64,000 bases of DNA, from contig CAYNMV010000006.1 in NCBI GenBank assembly GCA_964398315.1, positions 39,957 through 103,956 on the forward strand. The letters are read 5' to 3'. The stretch comes from JADLCB01 sp964398315. GTDB lineage: Bacteria > Planctomycetota > Phycisphaerae > Tepidisphaerales > Tepidisphaeraceae. Positions 53,001 through 60,840 of the stretch are shown here, one piece after another. The notes beneath the pieces were generated by a model, which saw nothing but the letters and a program-made list of their open reading frames with translations, did not search any database and was not told the DNA's origin. Position 1 is the first letter of the stretch, and every line of letters starts with the position of its first letter. The position numbers were made by a program, and so were the translations under genes.

Positions 53001-53294
53001 AAAAAGGTGCGCGCTGAAGGCAGCGCCGCAGCCCCCGCCGCCACGCCGCCAGCCGGCGAAACCGCCCGCCCCGATCCCCGCGCCAAGTTCGATGCCGGTA
53101 CGGCGGCGCCGCCGGTCGAGGGCGACCTCACCAGTGTCGTGGGCGGCGCCACCGATAAGCCGGTCCCGCCCCCGCCCAAGCAGCAGAAAGAGCCGCCCAA
53201 GGGTATGCAGGGCGATGTGGATACCCTCGGCGGCCTGATGGCCGCCAAGCGCCGGGCACAGCAGAAGATCCAGGACAAGCAGAAGCCGGAATGA
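50031..53294 (+). CDS. Large VWA-domain membrane protein, BatA/glutamine-amidotransferase-like type
   Basis: About 1087 residues from ATG 50031; an upstream ATG at 49980 with AAGGGA is also possible. N-terminal membrane helices include WTALGLFVAVSIPFVLLGLRSL and GARLAVIGLIVMILGGV. The first VWA-like segment begins MVLKDISQST. A glutamine-amidotransferase-like fold follows (VLYIDNSADGQGNLLAEALARE, GGGLLMIGGPDAFGAGGW) and a second VWA region (ALVLIMHSCEFDNG, HIIIISDGDPAPPS). A helix near residue 940 and a Lys/Pro-rich tail close it. This is the usual planctomycete partner of BatA and DUF58, but here it is 21 kb away from them. Confidence 0.88.
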   Translation: MAQNAAIQFLALTWPIRLEYFSGWTALGLFVAVSIPFVLLGLRSLSGLGPLRKWVAIGARLAVIGLIVMILGGVRWQRQHEVLEVMVLKDISQSTLNVRDYPGAAAGQALQAALDRFLTDAADPAYKVKPGDRVGIISFHSDALIDALPNEQLLLEAKARREPGSGTDVASAIQLALASLSQDAMHRLLLIWDGNMTGGDLETALGAAASAQVPIDVLPLRYAVQSEVMIDRFVAPTWMSEQAAFSLEVVLRSTNTQPVTGELTVYHQNLPMDLDPYTEGLQATRRVTLKPGTHVERVQVPAQSQAGVHQFRAEFKAPNVEIGLAGERLTGPNVQGRPGDTLLQNNTATAFTFVRGKGKVLYIDNSADGQGNLLAEALAREGVNLDLERRSVDQFPTGLVALQNYDAVILNNVPRGAGGLSDQQADLLTSYVHDMGGGLLMIGGPDAFGAGGWQGSNLEKILPVDMDIPAQRQISKGALVLIMHSCEFDNGNYWGEQCAIKAIEAVSERDEVGIISYGWGGPAGGGSVWDFPLQEKGDGSKAIAAAKNMQLGDMPSFDDSLNLALNGDGKGNSGLLQSNARQKHIIIISDGDPAPPSQNLIDLCKRNNITISTVTVFPHGNFIPKIMKDIADATGGKNYGPINQNFNQLPQIFIKEATVVRRSLLFEPKPPEPLITPLRTPAAGDSDIVAGIDTFPQLYGMVLTSRKPNPEVKVPLVAGRQVAGAEGTGKTAPRSNPDPILAHWQTGLGRSAVFTSDAHARWAAQWVNSDLYDKFWAQAVRALARPPMSSDLDVQLVPDGERARVIVEASNREGGYINFLNVRGQVVGPDMKPLDVRLVQTGPGTYEGEIQTHEPGNYVVVLNYTGPNGQSGWFPAGLAVNTSPELRDLRSNDAMIERIAQRTGGRVLDSWNPAQADLFSREGVKQTASPLPVWDRLIPILLGLFLLDVATRRIAWDWASLKRAYATATGAVRAYTTTRKVETRQSLDALKKVRAEGSAAAPAATPPAGETARPDPRAKFDAGTAAPPVEGDLTSVVGGATDKPVPPPPKQQKEPPKGMQGDVDTLGGLMAAKRRAQQKIQDKQKPE

Positions 53295-53500
53295 CTCCGC
53301 CCCTGCATCCAATGCTTGCCGGCCGCGCTGCGATGCGGACCGGGCCGTGCAGCGGCCTGTCCTTTGCATCCCATGGAACACACCCGATGCCTGCCAGGGT
53401 GCTGCCGGACGATTCGGGAAAGCCTCTGGGTGAAATACCGCTTCTTGCTGCGAGGTGGACCGCTGCGGTGATGATTCGCCGTGCGGCGGGCATGGTGAAA

Positions 53501-53529
53501 TTGACCCATCCCTTTCCCCGTACTAAGCT
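53501..53529 (+). promoter_or_regulatory. Putative sigma-70 promoter of purF
   Basis: TTGACC (53501-53506), 17-base spacer, TAAGCT (53524-53529), giving a leader of about 50 bases to the GTG at 53587. Confidence 0.45.
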
Positions 53530-53586
53530 TTCGCTTTCCTCACCTGATCCAAACACTGGCGGTGACGTTGGCGTATCACCAGCGGG

Positions 53587-55065
53587 GTGTCTGGGCGTGA
53601 GACGGAGTCATCCTTGGGCGTTACCCTCGAAATCCTCGACGAATACGAAAAGAAGGAGAAGTGTGGCGTGTTTGGCATCTGGGGCACGCCGCAGGCATCC
53701 CAAATCTGCTACCAGGGTCTGTTCGCCCAGCAACACCGCGGGCAGGAATCGGCCGGGATTGTCGTCTCCGATGGCCAGGACCTGCATGGCCACACCGGTA
53801 TGGGGCTGGTGTCGCAGGTCTTCAATCAGCGCACGCTGGCCGAGAACCTGGCGGGCCATGCTGCCATCGGACATGTGCGCTACAGCACGACCGGCTCCTC
53901 CAAGCTCTGCAATGCCCAGCCGCTGCTGCGCCAGTATCGCCTGGGGCCGGTGGCCGTGGCCCACAACGGCAACCTGATCAACGCCGCACTGCTTCGGCGG
54001 CTGTATGAGGAACACGGCCACATTTTTCAGAGCACCACCGACACCGAGATCATCGTGCACCTGCTGGCCAAGCCCAGCCACGTGGAAAAGCAGGATCCGC
54101 TTCCGCACGTGCTCAAGCACCTGCAGGGGGCGTTCAGCCTGCTGTTCCTGTTCCCCGATCGCATTGAGGCCTGCCGCGATCCGTGGGGCATCCGCCCGCT
54201 GGCGCTGGGCAAGACGCACGATGGGCACTGGTGCGTGGCCTCGGAAACCTGCGCGTTTGACGCCATCGACGCCCAGTACATCCGCGACGTTGAGCCGGGT
54301 GAGATCGTGCGCATCGACGATCACGGCCTGAGCAGCCGCCGCTACGACACGCCGGCGACCGAACTGGCTCAGTGCATCTTCGAGCACGTCTATTTCGCCA
54401 ACCCCGCCAGCAGGGTATTTGAGCAGACCGTGCATGTGGTGCGCAGGAAGATGGGGGCGCAACTGGCGCGCGAGGCGGGGGTGCCGGCCGATTTCGTCAT
54501 GCCGATGCCCGACTCGGGGCGCTCGGCCGCGCTGGGATACGCCAGGGAATCGGGCATCCCTTTCGAAGAGGGCATCGTCCCCAACCGTTTCGTCGGCCGC
54601 ACGTTTATCCTGCCCAACCAGATGCAGCGCGACCGGGCGGTGGCCCTCAAGCTGAACATCATCGACGATGTGGTGAAGGACAAGCGCATCATCATTGTTG
54701 AGGACTCGGTCGTGCGCGGCACCACCACGCGCTCGAAGATGCGCGCCCTGCGCCGGGCCGGGGCAAAGGAAATCCACCTGCGCGTGAGCTGCCCGCCCAT
54801 CCGCCATCCCTGCTTCTACGGCATCGACTTCCCCACCAGCCAGGAGCTGATCGCCCACAACCGCACGGTTGAGCAGATCCGCGACTACCTCGAGGTCGAC
54901 AGCATCCACTACCTGTCACTCGAGGGGATGCTCTCCTGTGTGCAGGGCCCGGCCACCCGCTACTGCACCGCCTGCTGGAGCGGTCAGTACAAGGTGCCGA
55001 TCGATGTCCAGCAGTCCAAGTTCAGCTTCGAGCGTGATCAGCTCAAGATGTTTGACAGCGCCTGA
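53587..55065 (+). CDS. purF: Amidophosphoribosyltransferase
   Basis: A 492-residue protein from a GTG; Cys26 in KKEKCGVFGIWG becomes the N-terminal nucleophile after removal of a 25-residue propeptide, as in Bacillus-type enzymes. Class II amidotransferase motifs: QHRGQESAGI, GHVRYSTTG, VAHNGNLINA, STTDTEII and DPWGIRPL. PRPP-binding motif: IIIVEDSVVRGTTTRSKM. Cysteines in LAQCIFEHVY, VSCPPIRHPC and RYCTACW fit the 4Fe-4S-containing type. It makes 5-phosphoribosylamine from PRPP and glutamine, the first committed step of purine synthesis. No other purine gene is in the window. Confidence 0.97.
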   Translation: MSGRETESSLGVTLEILDEYEKKEKCGVFGIWGTPQASQICYQGLFAQQHRGQESAGIVVSDGQDLHGHTGMGLVSQVFNQRTLAENLAGHAAIGHVRYSTTGSSKLCNAQPLLRQYRLGPVAVAHNGNLINAALLRRLYEEHGHIFQSTTDTEIIVHLLAKPSHVEKQDPLPHVLKHLQGAFSLLFLFPDRIEACRDPWGIRPLALGKTHDGHWCVASETCAFDAIDAQYIRDVEPGEIVRIDDHGLSSRRYDTPATELAQCIFEHVYFANPASRVFEQTVHVVRRKMGAQLAREAGVPADFVMPMPDSGRSAALGYARESGIPFEEGIVPNRFVGRTFILPNQMQRDRAVALKLNIIDDVVKDKRIIIVEDSVVRGTTTRSKMRALRRAGAKEIHLRVSCPPIRHPCFYGIDFPTSQELIAHNRTVEQIRDYLEVDSIHYLSLEGMLSCVQGPATRYCTACWSGQYKVPIDVQQSKFSFERDQLKMFDSA

Positions 55066-55355
55066 ATCGCCCCGCACTGAACCGAAAAGGGGGGCACGGC
55101 TGGCGATTGCCGATTCAATCAGTCGGCAGTCGGTAGCCGGCCATGCCAGCTGCGTATCGGGAATACACAGAGCGATTGACGCTGCCGGCCAGGCCGGTCA
55201 GCGAAGTTGATCTGCATCACCTTTCTGTGTGGGCTCACGGTTGAGGGCGGCGGCGGACGCAGGCGGCGCTTGCGGCCTTTGTCCTGGGCACCTGGCCACT
55301 CCTCCATTCCCCGCTCGACTGGCAACCGGGGCACTCTTCGTATACAACCGGAAGC

Positions 55356-55901
55356 GTGGCGCGTGCGATTCTCCGAAGAAATATGGAGCTGAAGGTGCGA
55401 TATGCCGACCTGGAGCGGGCGGCGCGCATCGTGGAGTCGATGGGAGGGGATTACGTCGACACACTCCTTCAGCTCGACACCTATTTCCGCTCCGCGCATG
55501 GACGGCTGAAGCTGCGGGAGATTTCGTACCACAATTCGCGGGAAACCGAATCCCAGCTCATCTGGTACCAGCGTTCCGACCAGGCCGAGATTCGCGCCAG
55601 CGATTACCTGGTGACGCCCATCCCCGAGCCGGCATCGGTTAAGGAAGCCCTGCAGCGCAGCCTCGGCGTGCAGATCGAGGTCCGCAAGGATCGGGAACTG
55701 TACCTGTGGGAAAACGTCCGCGTGCAGTTGGACCGGGTTGAGCATGCCGGCCGCTTTATCGAGTTCGAGGCGGTTCTCCACCCCGGCGAAGCCGAATCCG
55801 TCGGCCGCCAGCGCCTGGAAACGCTCTGCGATCACTTGCAGATCCCGCCGGCCGATTTCGTCTCCCAGTCCTATGCCGACCTGGTCTCCCAGGTGGTATG
55901 A
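55356..55901 (+). CDS. CYTH-domain protein (class IV adenylate cyclase/ThTPase-like)
   Basis: A 181-residue protein from GTG 55356 (weak CCGGAAGC ahead); ATG 55383 (MELKVR) is the alternative. The N-terminal RNMELKVR is the ExExK-type CYTH motif in reduced form, followed by LLQLDTYFRSAHGRLKLREI, RSDQAEIRASDYL and a late GRFIEFEAVL. Such tunnel-fold enzymes hydrolyse or cyclise triphosphates, for instance thiamine triphosphate or ATP. Which activity applies is unclear. It stands alone between purF and the SDR gene, with 290 bases of unassigned sequence upstream. Confidence 0.85.
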   Translation: MARAILRRNMELKVRYADLERAARIVESMGGDYVDTLLQLDTYFRSAHGRLKLREISYHNSRETESQLIWYQRSDQAEIRASDYLVTPIPEPASVKEALQRSLGVQIEVRKDRELYLWENVRVQLDRVEHAGRFIEFEAVLHPGEAESVGRQRLETLCDHLQIPPADFVSQSYADLVSQVV

Positions 55902-56008
55902 GGGCAGCGCTCAGCCGAACTGTGGCAGGACTCAACACGCCTGTGCCCTGCTTAGCGTCTTTGCAGGTGTTTGCCCTTACGGGTGCTGGTCGTTACGGGT
56001 GGTGGTCG

Positions 56009-56731
56009 TTACGGGTGGTGACCCATCGGGCGCACATGCACATCGGTCACCTCGGCGGTGCGCGGCAGGGCGAGGCTGTGGATCGTCACCGCGGCCACAT
56101 CTTCCGGTTGCAGAAGTTTGTCGGGCATCCAGGGGCGGCCTTCACGGGCTATGATCTCCTGCTGCATGGGTGTGGCCGTGCGGCCGGGGAAGACGGTGAT
56201 CACCCGCACGCCGGCCGGGTTGACTTCCTCTCTCAGGGCGTCGGCGACCGCCTTTAGCGCGAACTTGCTGGCCGCGTACTGGCTCACGTTGGCGTGGCTG
56301 CGGGCGCCGGCGCTGGAGTTCATGAACAGCACCTGCCCCCGCCGCTCGGTCAGGCCCGGCAGCAGCAGTTGGGTCAGCAGGTAGGGGCCGCGCAGGTTGA
56401 CGTTCCACTGGTAATCGAGATCGGCCAGCGCGGCGGTGGCCAGTGGGGCGGCGACATAGGCGCCGGCGTTGTGAATCAGCAGATCGACCCCGCCGAAGGT
56501 GCTGATTACCCGCCGGGCCAGGTTGCGCACGCTGGTTTCATCGCCGATATCCGCCGTCTGAACCGTCGCCCGCTCGCCCAGTTCCCCGGCCAGGGCCGAC
56601 AGGGCCGGTGCCCCGCGGGCCACCAGGATCACCCGCGCCCCCCGCGCGCTCAGCCCCCGGGCGATGGCCGCCCCGATTCCCGAACTCGCGCCTGTCACCA
56701 GCGCCACGCGATCAGCAAATGCCTGGTCCAT
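56009..56731 (-). CDS. Short-chain dehydrogenase/reductase
   Basis: A 240-residue protein starting MDQAFADRVALVTG. Classical SDR motifs: TGASSGIG (cofactor), the NAG of IHNAGAYVAAP, catalytic Ser in FMNSSAGARSH, and YAASK with Tyr and Lys; PGRTATPM follows. All residues of the tetrad are in place. A basic residue in the second strand (VARGAP) favours NADP(H). The substrate cannot be named. It is on the same strand as pdxH, in a run of unrelated enzymes. Confidence 0.93.
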   Translation of the reverse strand: MDQAFADRVALVTGASSGIGAAIARGLSARGARVILVARGAPALSALAGELGERATVQTADIGDETSVRNLARRVISTFGGVDLLIHNAGAYVAAPLATAALADLDYQWNVNLRGPYLLTQLLLPGLTERRGQVLFMNSSAGARSHANVSQYAASKFALKAVADALREEVNPAGVRVITVFPGRTATPMQQEIIAREGRPWMPDKLLQPEDVAAVTIHSLALPRTAEVTDVHVRPMGHHP

Positions 56732-56984
56732 GCCGCTGTTGTGCCAGAGAGGGCGACAATGCTCAAGGGGGAAGGGCAGCGCGTGTGGCGAAGGCAGGTG
56801 AGCGGTCGCGCTGGCTGCCGCGCGGCCTGCTCCAGGGAACAGGACGCGCGCGGGATGCCCGCGCCATGCGATGCAGCACACCGTGCGCGCTGATCCCGTC
56901 GGCCCGGTCTTGCACGGTGCGCATCAGCGCACTCTCGGCGGCGCATCTTTCTCGCCCGCGCTTGTGTGGTTCCACCGCTGCGCT

Positions 56985-57656
56985 TCACGGTGAGAGGCGC
57001 TCGATACGCCACCAGCCGCCGGGGGTGCGGACGTAGCGCAGGCGGTCATGAAGCCGGCCGGGGCGACCCTGCCAGAACTCAAAGACGGTGGGGAGCAGGC
57101 GGTAGCCGCCCCAGGTGTCGGGCAGGGGGACATCACGGCCGGCGAAGCGCTTTTCCACCTCGGCCTGCCGTCGGGCAAGCTCCTCGCGTGAGCGCAGGAC
57201 GCTGCTCTGGCGGCTGGCCCAGGCGCCGATCTGGGCCTCGCGCGGGCGGGTGCGGAAGTACTCCTCGCTCTCGGCCCGGCTGATGCGCTCGATGGTGCCT
57301 TCCACCCGCACCTGTCGCTCCAGCGGCTGCCAGTAAAACACCACCGCCGCCCGCGGATTGGCGCCCAGCTCATGCGCCTTGCGGCTTTCGTAGCTGGTGA
57401 AAAAGACCAGGCCGCGGGGGTCGTACTCCTTGAGCAGCACGATGCGGGCCGAGGGCACGCCCGAGGCGGTGGCGGTGGCCAGCGTCATCGCGTTGACCTC
57501 CGGCACCTGCGCCTCGCGGGCCGCCTCGAACCAGCGGGCAAACTGAAGCATCGGGTCCTGGGCAGCTTCCGATTCATCCAGCGACCCCTTGGCATACTCC
57601 ACGCGCAAATCCTGCGGCACCAGTGTCGGCTTCACCTCTTGGGGCAACTCGCTCAT
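56985..57656 (-). CDS. pdxH: Pyridoxamine/pyridoxine 5'-phosphate oxidase
   Basis: A 223-residue protein starting MSELPQEVKP. It has the FMN- and substrate-binding motifs of the family: NAMTLATATASGVPSARIVLLKEYDPRGLVFFTSYESRKAHEL, then YWQPLERQVRVEGTIERI, SEEYFRTRPREAQIGAWASRQSS, and the C-terminal WGGYRLLPTVFEFWQGRPGRLHDRLRY with the family RLHDR. It makes pyridoxal 5'-phosphate from pyridoxamine or pyridoxine phosphate. Length is normal. No vitamin B6 synthesis genes are adjacent. Confidence 0.96.
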   Translation of the reverse strand: MSELPQEVKPTLVPQDLRVEYAKGSLDESEAAQDPMLQFARWFEAAREAQVPEVNAMTLATATASGVPSARIVLLKEYDPRGLVFFTSYESRKAHELGANPRAAVVFYWQPLERQVRVEGTIERISRAESEEYFRTRPREAQIGAWASRQSSVLRSREELARRQAEVEKRFAGRDVPLPDTWGGYRLLPTVFEFWQGRPGRLHDRLRYVRTPGGWWRIERLSP

Positions 57657-57896
57657 GCCGCTGATGATACCTGCGGCCCGTCGGGATCGCACGGGGTGGC
57701 AGATGCGACAGGAATAGAGGATCGGCCAAGCGGGTGATGCGATGATGGACAACCCGCCATGGCGAGGCTGGCCGTTGATGAGCCGGGGCGGTGGAAAGAC
57801 CGCCATCCTCCGCAGGCCGTCCCCGCGGCCCATGCGCTGGGCGCTTCAGGCATCGTCCATCATCCGGCGTGGCGCCTTCCCGATCGCTCACGTCGG

Positions 57897-58577
57897 TTAG
57901 ATACCCTGGCTGCGGGGGTTGAGGAAGAGGTTGTCATGGCCGGGGATGATCAGGTCAGCGATTTCGTAAACCTCGGCCAGCGAGGCCTGGGCCTGCTTGA
58001 TGTCCCAGGCATCGGGGAGGACCTGGCCGGCGAGGAAATGGTCCTGGGTGGGGACCGCATCGCCGGTGATGAGCGCGGTAATGGCCGGCATGGCGACCAG
58101 CAGGCCGCAGGTGCCAGGGGTGTAGCCGGGCAGCGGGAACAGATCGACCCCGCGGGCGAGGCTGTCAGCGGCCGGCTTGAAGGATTCAAGCAGGGCCAAC
58201 TCCTGCTGGAGCAGGCCGCGGTCGATATCCTGCTCGGGGGCCTGGTCAATCAGGCGCGACAGGTGCTGGTGGGCGGACTGCTGCTCGGTTTCGTGGATCA
58301 GCCGCCTGGCCTTGGTGAAGATCGATATCCCCGCGCGGTGGGCGGGGCGGAAATCGGTGAGGAACACGGCCGTGACCTGTTCCGGGCGCACGCCGGTGCG
58401 CTCGTGGAGCCGGGCGGCCAGGATCTGCCCGGGCAGGCCGGGGTCGATCAGGATGATCTGCTTGCCGGCACGCACCAGGGTGGTGGTGGCATGGGCGGTG
58501 CGAACGGCCTCGGTCTCGTTCCAGAGGCGGTTACGCGAGAGGGTGCCGATGCTGATGACGTCGATGCGAAGACTCAT
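57897..58577 (-). CDS. Metallo-beta-lactamase-fold protein with degenerate metal site
   Basis: A 226-residue protein from ATG 58577. The fold is recognisable: TTTLVRAGKQIILIDPGLP, the GYTPGTCGLLV strand turn, LITGDAVP, and C-terminal LIIPGHDNLF. The main metal motif HxHxDH is replaced: the strand ends FLTDFRPAHRAG, so both HxH histidines and the Asp are missing while one His remains. It may bind one metal, or none, or be regulatory. The length is typical. It lies between pdxH and a LecA-like gene on the same strand. Confidence 0.85.
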   Translation of the reverse strand: MSLRIDVISIGTLSRNRLWNETEAVRTAHATTTLVRAGKQIILIDPGLPGQILAARLHERTGVRPEQVTAVFLTDFRPAHRAGISIFTKARRLIHETEQQSAHQHLSRLIDQAPEQDIDRGLLQQELALLESFKPAADSLARGVDLFPLPGYTPGTCGLLVAMPAITALITGDAVPTQDHFLAGQVLPDAWDIKQAQASLAEVYEIADLIIPGHDNLFLNPRSQGI

Positions 58578-58675
58578 GGAGAGGGAAGATAGCCGAACAG
58601 GCGAGCGCAGGCGAAATCTACAACGCCTCAACGGACAAAAGCCGGCCGCCGTTTGAACGATTCTCGGCGTATCTG

Positions 58676-59314
58676 TCAGCCACTTATACGGACTGTGACG
58701 GAGACTGAACCCTCATTGTCGTCGCGGCTGCCGGTTTCGTTCTGCCGCATGTCGAGAACGCCGTCCTCTTCGACAACGAATGAGGTCCGCGCACCGATCG
58801 GGAACTGCTTGCTGCCGATCCGGCCTTCGAGGTAATAAGAGTGTACCTTGGTGCGGGGGTGCGGGATGCCTTCCGGCCCCGACATAAACGCCGGATTGCT
58901 TTTTGCTGCGGTCCACCGGCCGCGCGATACAATCTCGACTCGCTGGCCAGCCCGAACCTCGACTGTCGGTTGCCAATTCCTGGCCGCGTCGATCTCAAAT
59001 GTCCGCGTTTGCGCCTTACCCATCGCCGCATCCAGGTCCGCCTGGGCGGCGTCGATGGCTGCCTGAATCGCGTTGGCTTCGTCAAGCTGGTTGGCCTTCA
59101 TCGCCGCCGCCTTGGCCGTTTCCAGGTCGGCAATGAGCGTCCGATGCGCTTCGGCCAGCGCCCGGCGGTATTCCTGCTCGGCCTTGCGCACCGCGTAATC
59201 ACGCCGCTCCAGCGCCTTACGCGCCGCCGGCGAACGCGGGGACACCTGCTGCTGGGCCACAATCACGCCACCGGCGAGGGCAACAATCACCGCTACGATC
59301 AGTGCCTGCCTCAT
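58676..59314 (-). CDS. Secreted LecA/PA-IL-like lectin-domain protein
   Basis: A 212-residue protein from ATG 59314 (CAGGAGAGAC ahead). Signal peptide: RQALIVAVIVALAGGVIVA. Residues 30-95 are a charged helical region (AARKALERRDYAVRKAEQEYRRAL). The C-terminal half fits a galactose-binding PA-IL pattern: WQPTVEVRAGQRVEIVSRGRW, then GRIGSKQFPIGARTSFVVEEDGVLDM and a final SVSVTVRI. This suggests an exported lectin for galactosides. Its 5' region holds the repeats and promoter described at 59621-60031. Confidence 0.75.
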   Translation of the reverse strand: MRQALIVAVIVALAGGVIVAQQQVSPRSPAARKALERRDYAVRKAEQEYRRALAEAHRTLIADLETAKAAAMKANQLDEANAIQAAIDAAQADLDAAMGKAQTRTFEIDAARNWQPTVEVRAGQRVEIVSRGRWTAAKSNPAFMSGPEGIPHPRTKVHSYYLEGRIGSKQFPIGARTSFVVEEDGVLDMRQNETGSRDDNEGSVSVTVRISG

Positions 59315-59620
59315 GTCTCTCTCCTGTCTTGACTCACTCCTGTTCTGCGGACTTCCCCACACCATCCATACTTTACAACATGCGAACCGCAATGTCATTC
59401 TCTTGCTCAAGGCGGACTCAACTGTTAACCCGCCATTTTTTGCCACACCGGGGAGTTGTCGCTATGCGGTTTCCGAGGATCGTCCTGCTGCCTGGATTCG
59501 TTTCGCCAACGGTCGTCGCTCGGCATATCTCAAGTCGCCAGGCCAGACGGAGGGCGAAGTGGTGCGAGGCGGTGGGGCGGAAGTGGAGAGGTAACGGCTG
59601 TAAAATATCCTAACATTTAC

Positions 59621-59649
59621 TTGACACAGTGGTGCGGATGGGGTATGAT
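59621..59649 (+). promoter_or_regulatory. Near-consensus sigma-70 promoter without a recognisable gene
   Basis: TTGACA (59621-59626), 17-base spacer, TATGAT (59644-59649): a perfect -35 with one mismatch in the -10. Transcription would start near 59656 and run into the repeat array on the plus strand, opposite to the flanking genes. This may drive a non-coding RNA. Confidence 0.65.
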
Positions 59650-59765
59650 GGACATCGATCCTATCCGGGGAAAGGATGCGCGCTGGGAGTCGCCCCCTCC
59701 CCGGGTGAACCGGCCTCATCCTTACCCTCACCCCCTCACCCGCCAGCGCCCTGTCCTGTTGTGAT

Positions 59766-60031
59766 GAAACGAACCCAATTGTGTCGCACAGCGCAATCGC
59801 GTGCCATCAAAATGCGAAATCTTGCTAAAGGGGGCGATTGTCCACCGTTCACATCGCGGGTGATTGAGCCCTCCGGCAGTGGTGATGGACGGAACGAACC
59901 CAATTTCATGTGGCCATGAGCGGAACGAACCCAATTTCATCCCGCACCAGGACGGAACGAAGTCAATTCGTGGCGATCGCAGGGTTATGAATAAGAGAAA
60001 GGGAATCGTGATGAACGAAACGAAGCCAATT
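59766..60031. repeat. Five phased copies of a 15-base motif, GRAACGAASYCAATT
   Basis: Copies start at 59766, 59891, 59922, 59954 and 60017. The second and third are identical over 19 bases (GGAACGAACCCAATTTCAT). The others differ at a few positions. Intervals of 125, 31, 32 and 63 bases are close to 4, 1, 1 and 2 units of 31.4 bases, about three helical turns; this is not a multiple of three, so it is not a protein repeat. Confidence 0.75.
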
Positions 60032-60041
60032 GACGTGCCGG

Positions 60042-60689
60042 CTACCCCACTTCGCGCCCGGTGCCGGGCAGGGGGCGGGCTGGAACGCCGACAACCGTGA
60101 TGGCTGGCGGGATATCGCGGATGACCACCGCGCCCGCGCCGATGGTGGCGCCGGGGCCGATGCTCAGGCACTGGATCACCTTGGCCCCCAGGCCGATGAA
60201 CGCGCCCGCGCCGATCCGCACGCGCCCGGCCAGCAGGGCGCCGGGACAAACGTGGGTAAACGGGCCGATTTCGCACTCGTGATCCACCACGGCTGCCGTG
60301 TTGACGATGACTCCCTCGGCCAGTTTCGCCTCGGTGCCGATGACCGCCCCGGCGGCGATGACCACGTTGCCGGCGATCGTGGCGGTGGGGCTGATGACGG
60401 CAGAGGGATGGATGGCGTTGACCAGCTCGAAGCCGTGCTCGGCCATCAGGCGGCAGTAGCTCTCGCGGGCGGCGTTATCGCCGATGGCGACGATCGCATG
60501 CCGCAGCTTGCGCTGGCGGATGCGCGGCAGCATGTTCAGGTGTCCCAGCACCGGCACGCCCGCGACCTCGGTCCCGGCCAGGGATGGGTTGGCATCGATG
60601 AAGCCCGCCGGGTTGTAGCGGCCGCCCGCGCGGAGAATTTCCACCACCACCTTGCCATGCCCACCCGCACCGATGACCAGCGTATCCAT
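60042..60689 (-). CDS. NeuD/PglD-family sugar O- or N-acetyltransferase
   Basis: A 215-residue protein starting MDTLVIGAGGHGKVVVEIL, with AAGGAG six bases before the ATG. The N-terminal Rossmann-like domain binds the nucleotide sugar. From residue 90 it is a left-handed beta helix of hexapeptide repeats: SAVISPTATIAGNVVIAAGAVIG, then VVDHECEIGPFTHVCPGALLAGRV. The His of VDHE is the expected catalytic base. Family members acetylate sialic acids or UDP-4-amino sugars for surface glycans. The divergent GT-C-like gene suggests a link to glycan assembly. Confidence 0.9.
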   Translation of the reverse strand: MDTLVIGAGGHGKVVVEILRAGGRYNPAGFIDANPSLAGTEVAGVPVLGHLNMLPRIRQRKLRHAIVAIGDNAARESYCRLMAEHGFELVNAIHPSAVISPTATIAGNVVIAAGAVIGTEAKLAEGVIVNTAAVVDHECEIGPFTHVCPGALLAGRVRIGAGAFIGLGAKVIQCLSIGPGATIGAGAVVIRDIPPAITVVGVPARPLPGTGREVG

Positions 60690-60840
60690 GCGATCTCCTT
60701 GTTCCATATTATCGGACAAACGCGCTGCGGGCCTGCATTTGCCCGCTGCAATTCGCAGTTTCCTGCTGATATGCCGGATGGATGAGGCAGCAGGCCCGCG
60801 GCGTGCCGGGCGTATGGCAATTCGTGGTCGAGTACTCATA

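Larger units (their letters stand above)
59315..60041. other. Large intergenic region with repeat array and a strong promoter
   Basis: The 727-base region lies between the LecA-like and NeuD-like genes, both on the minus strand. It has the promoter at 59621-59649, the five 15-base repeats at 59766-60031, and a 7-bp inverted repeat CCGGGGA/TCCCCGG near 59667-59705. Open frames exist on both strands but match no family. The segment 59711-59745 has a CCCTCACCCCCTCACCC run. Confidence 0.6.

Noticed and set aside
59711..59745. CCCTCACCCCCTCACCC run, also seen in reverse at the end of the rhomboid gene (35371-35394)
   Set aside because: Low-complexity sequence common in GC-rich genomes; two copies are not enough to call a repeat family.
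59766..60031. CRISPR array in the 15-base repeats
   Set aside because: Repeats are too short and degenerate, copies are missing at some phases, and no cas genes are present.
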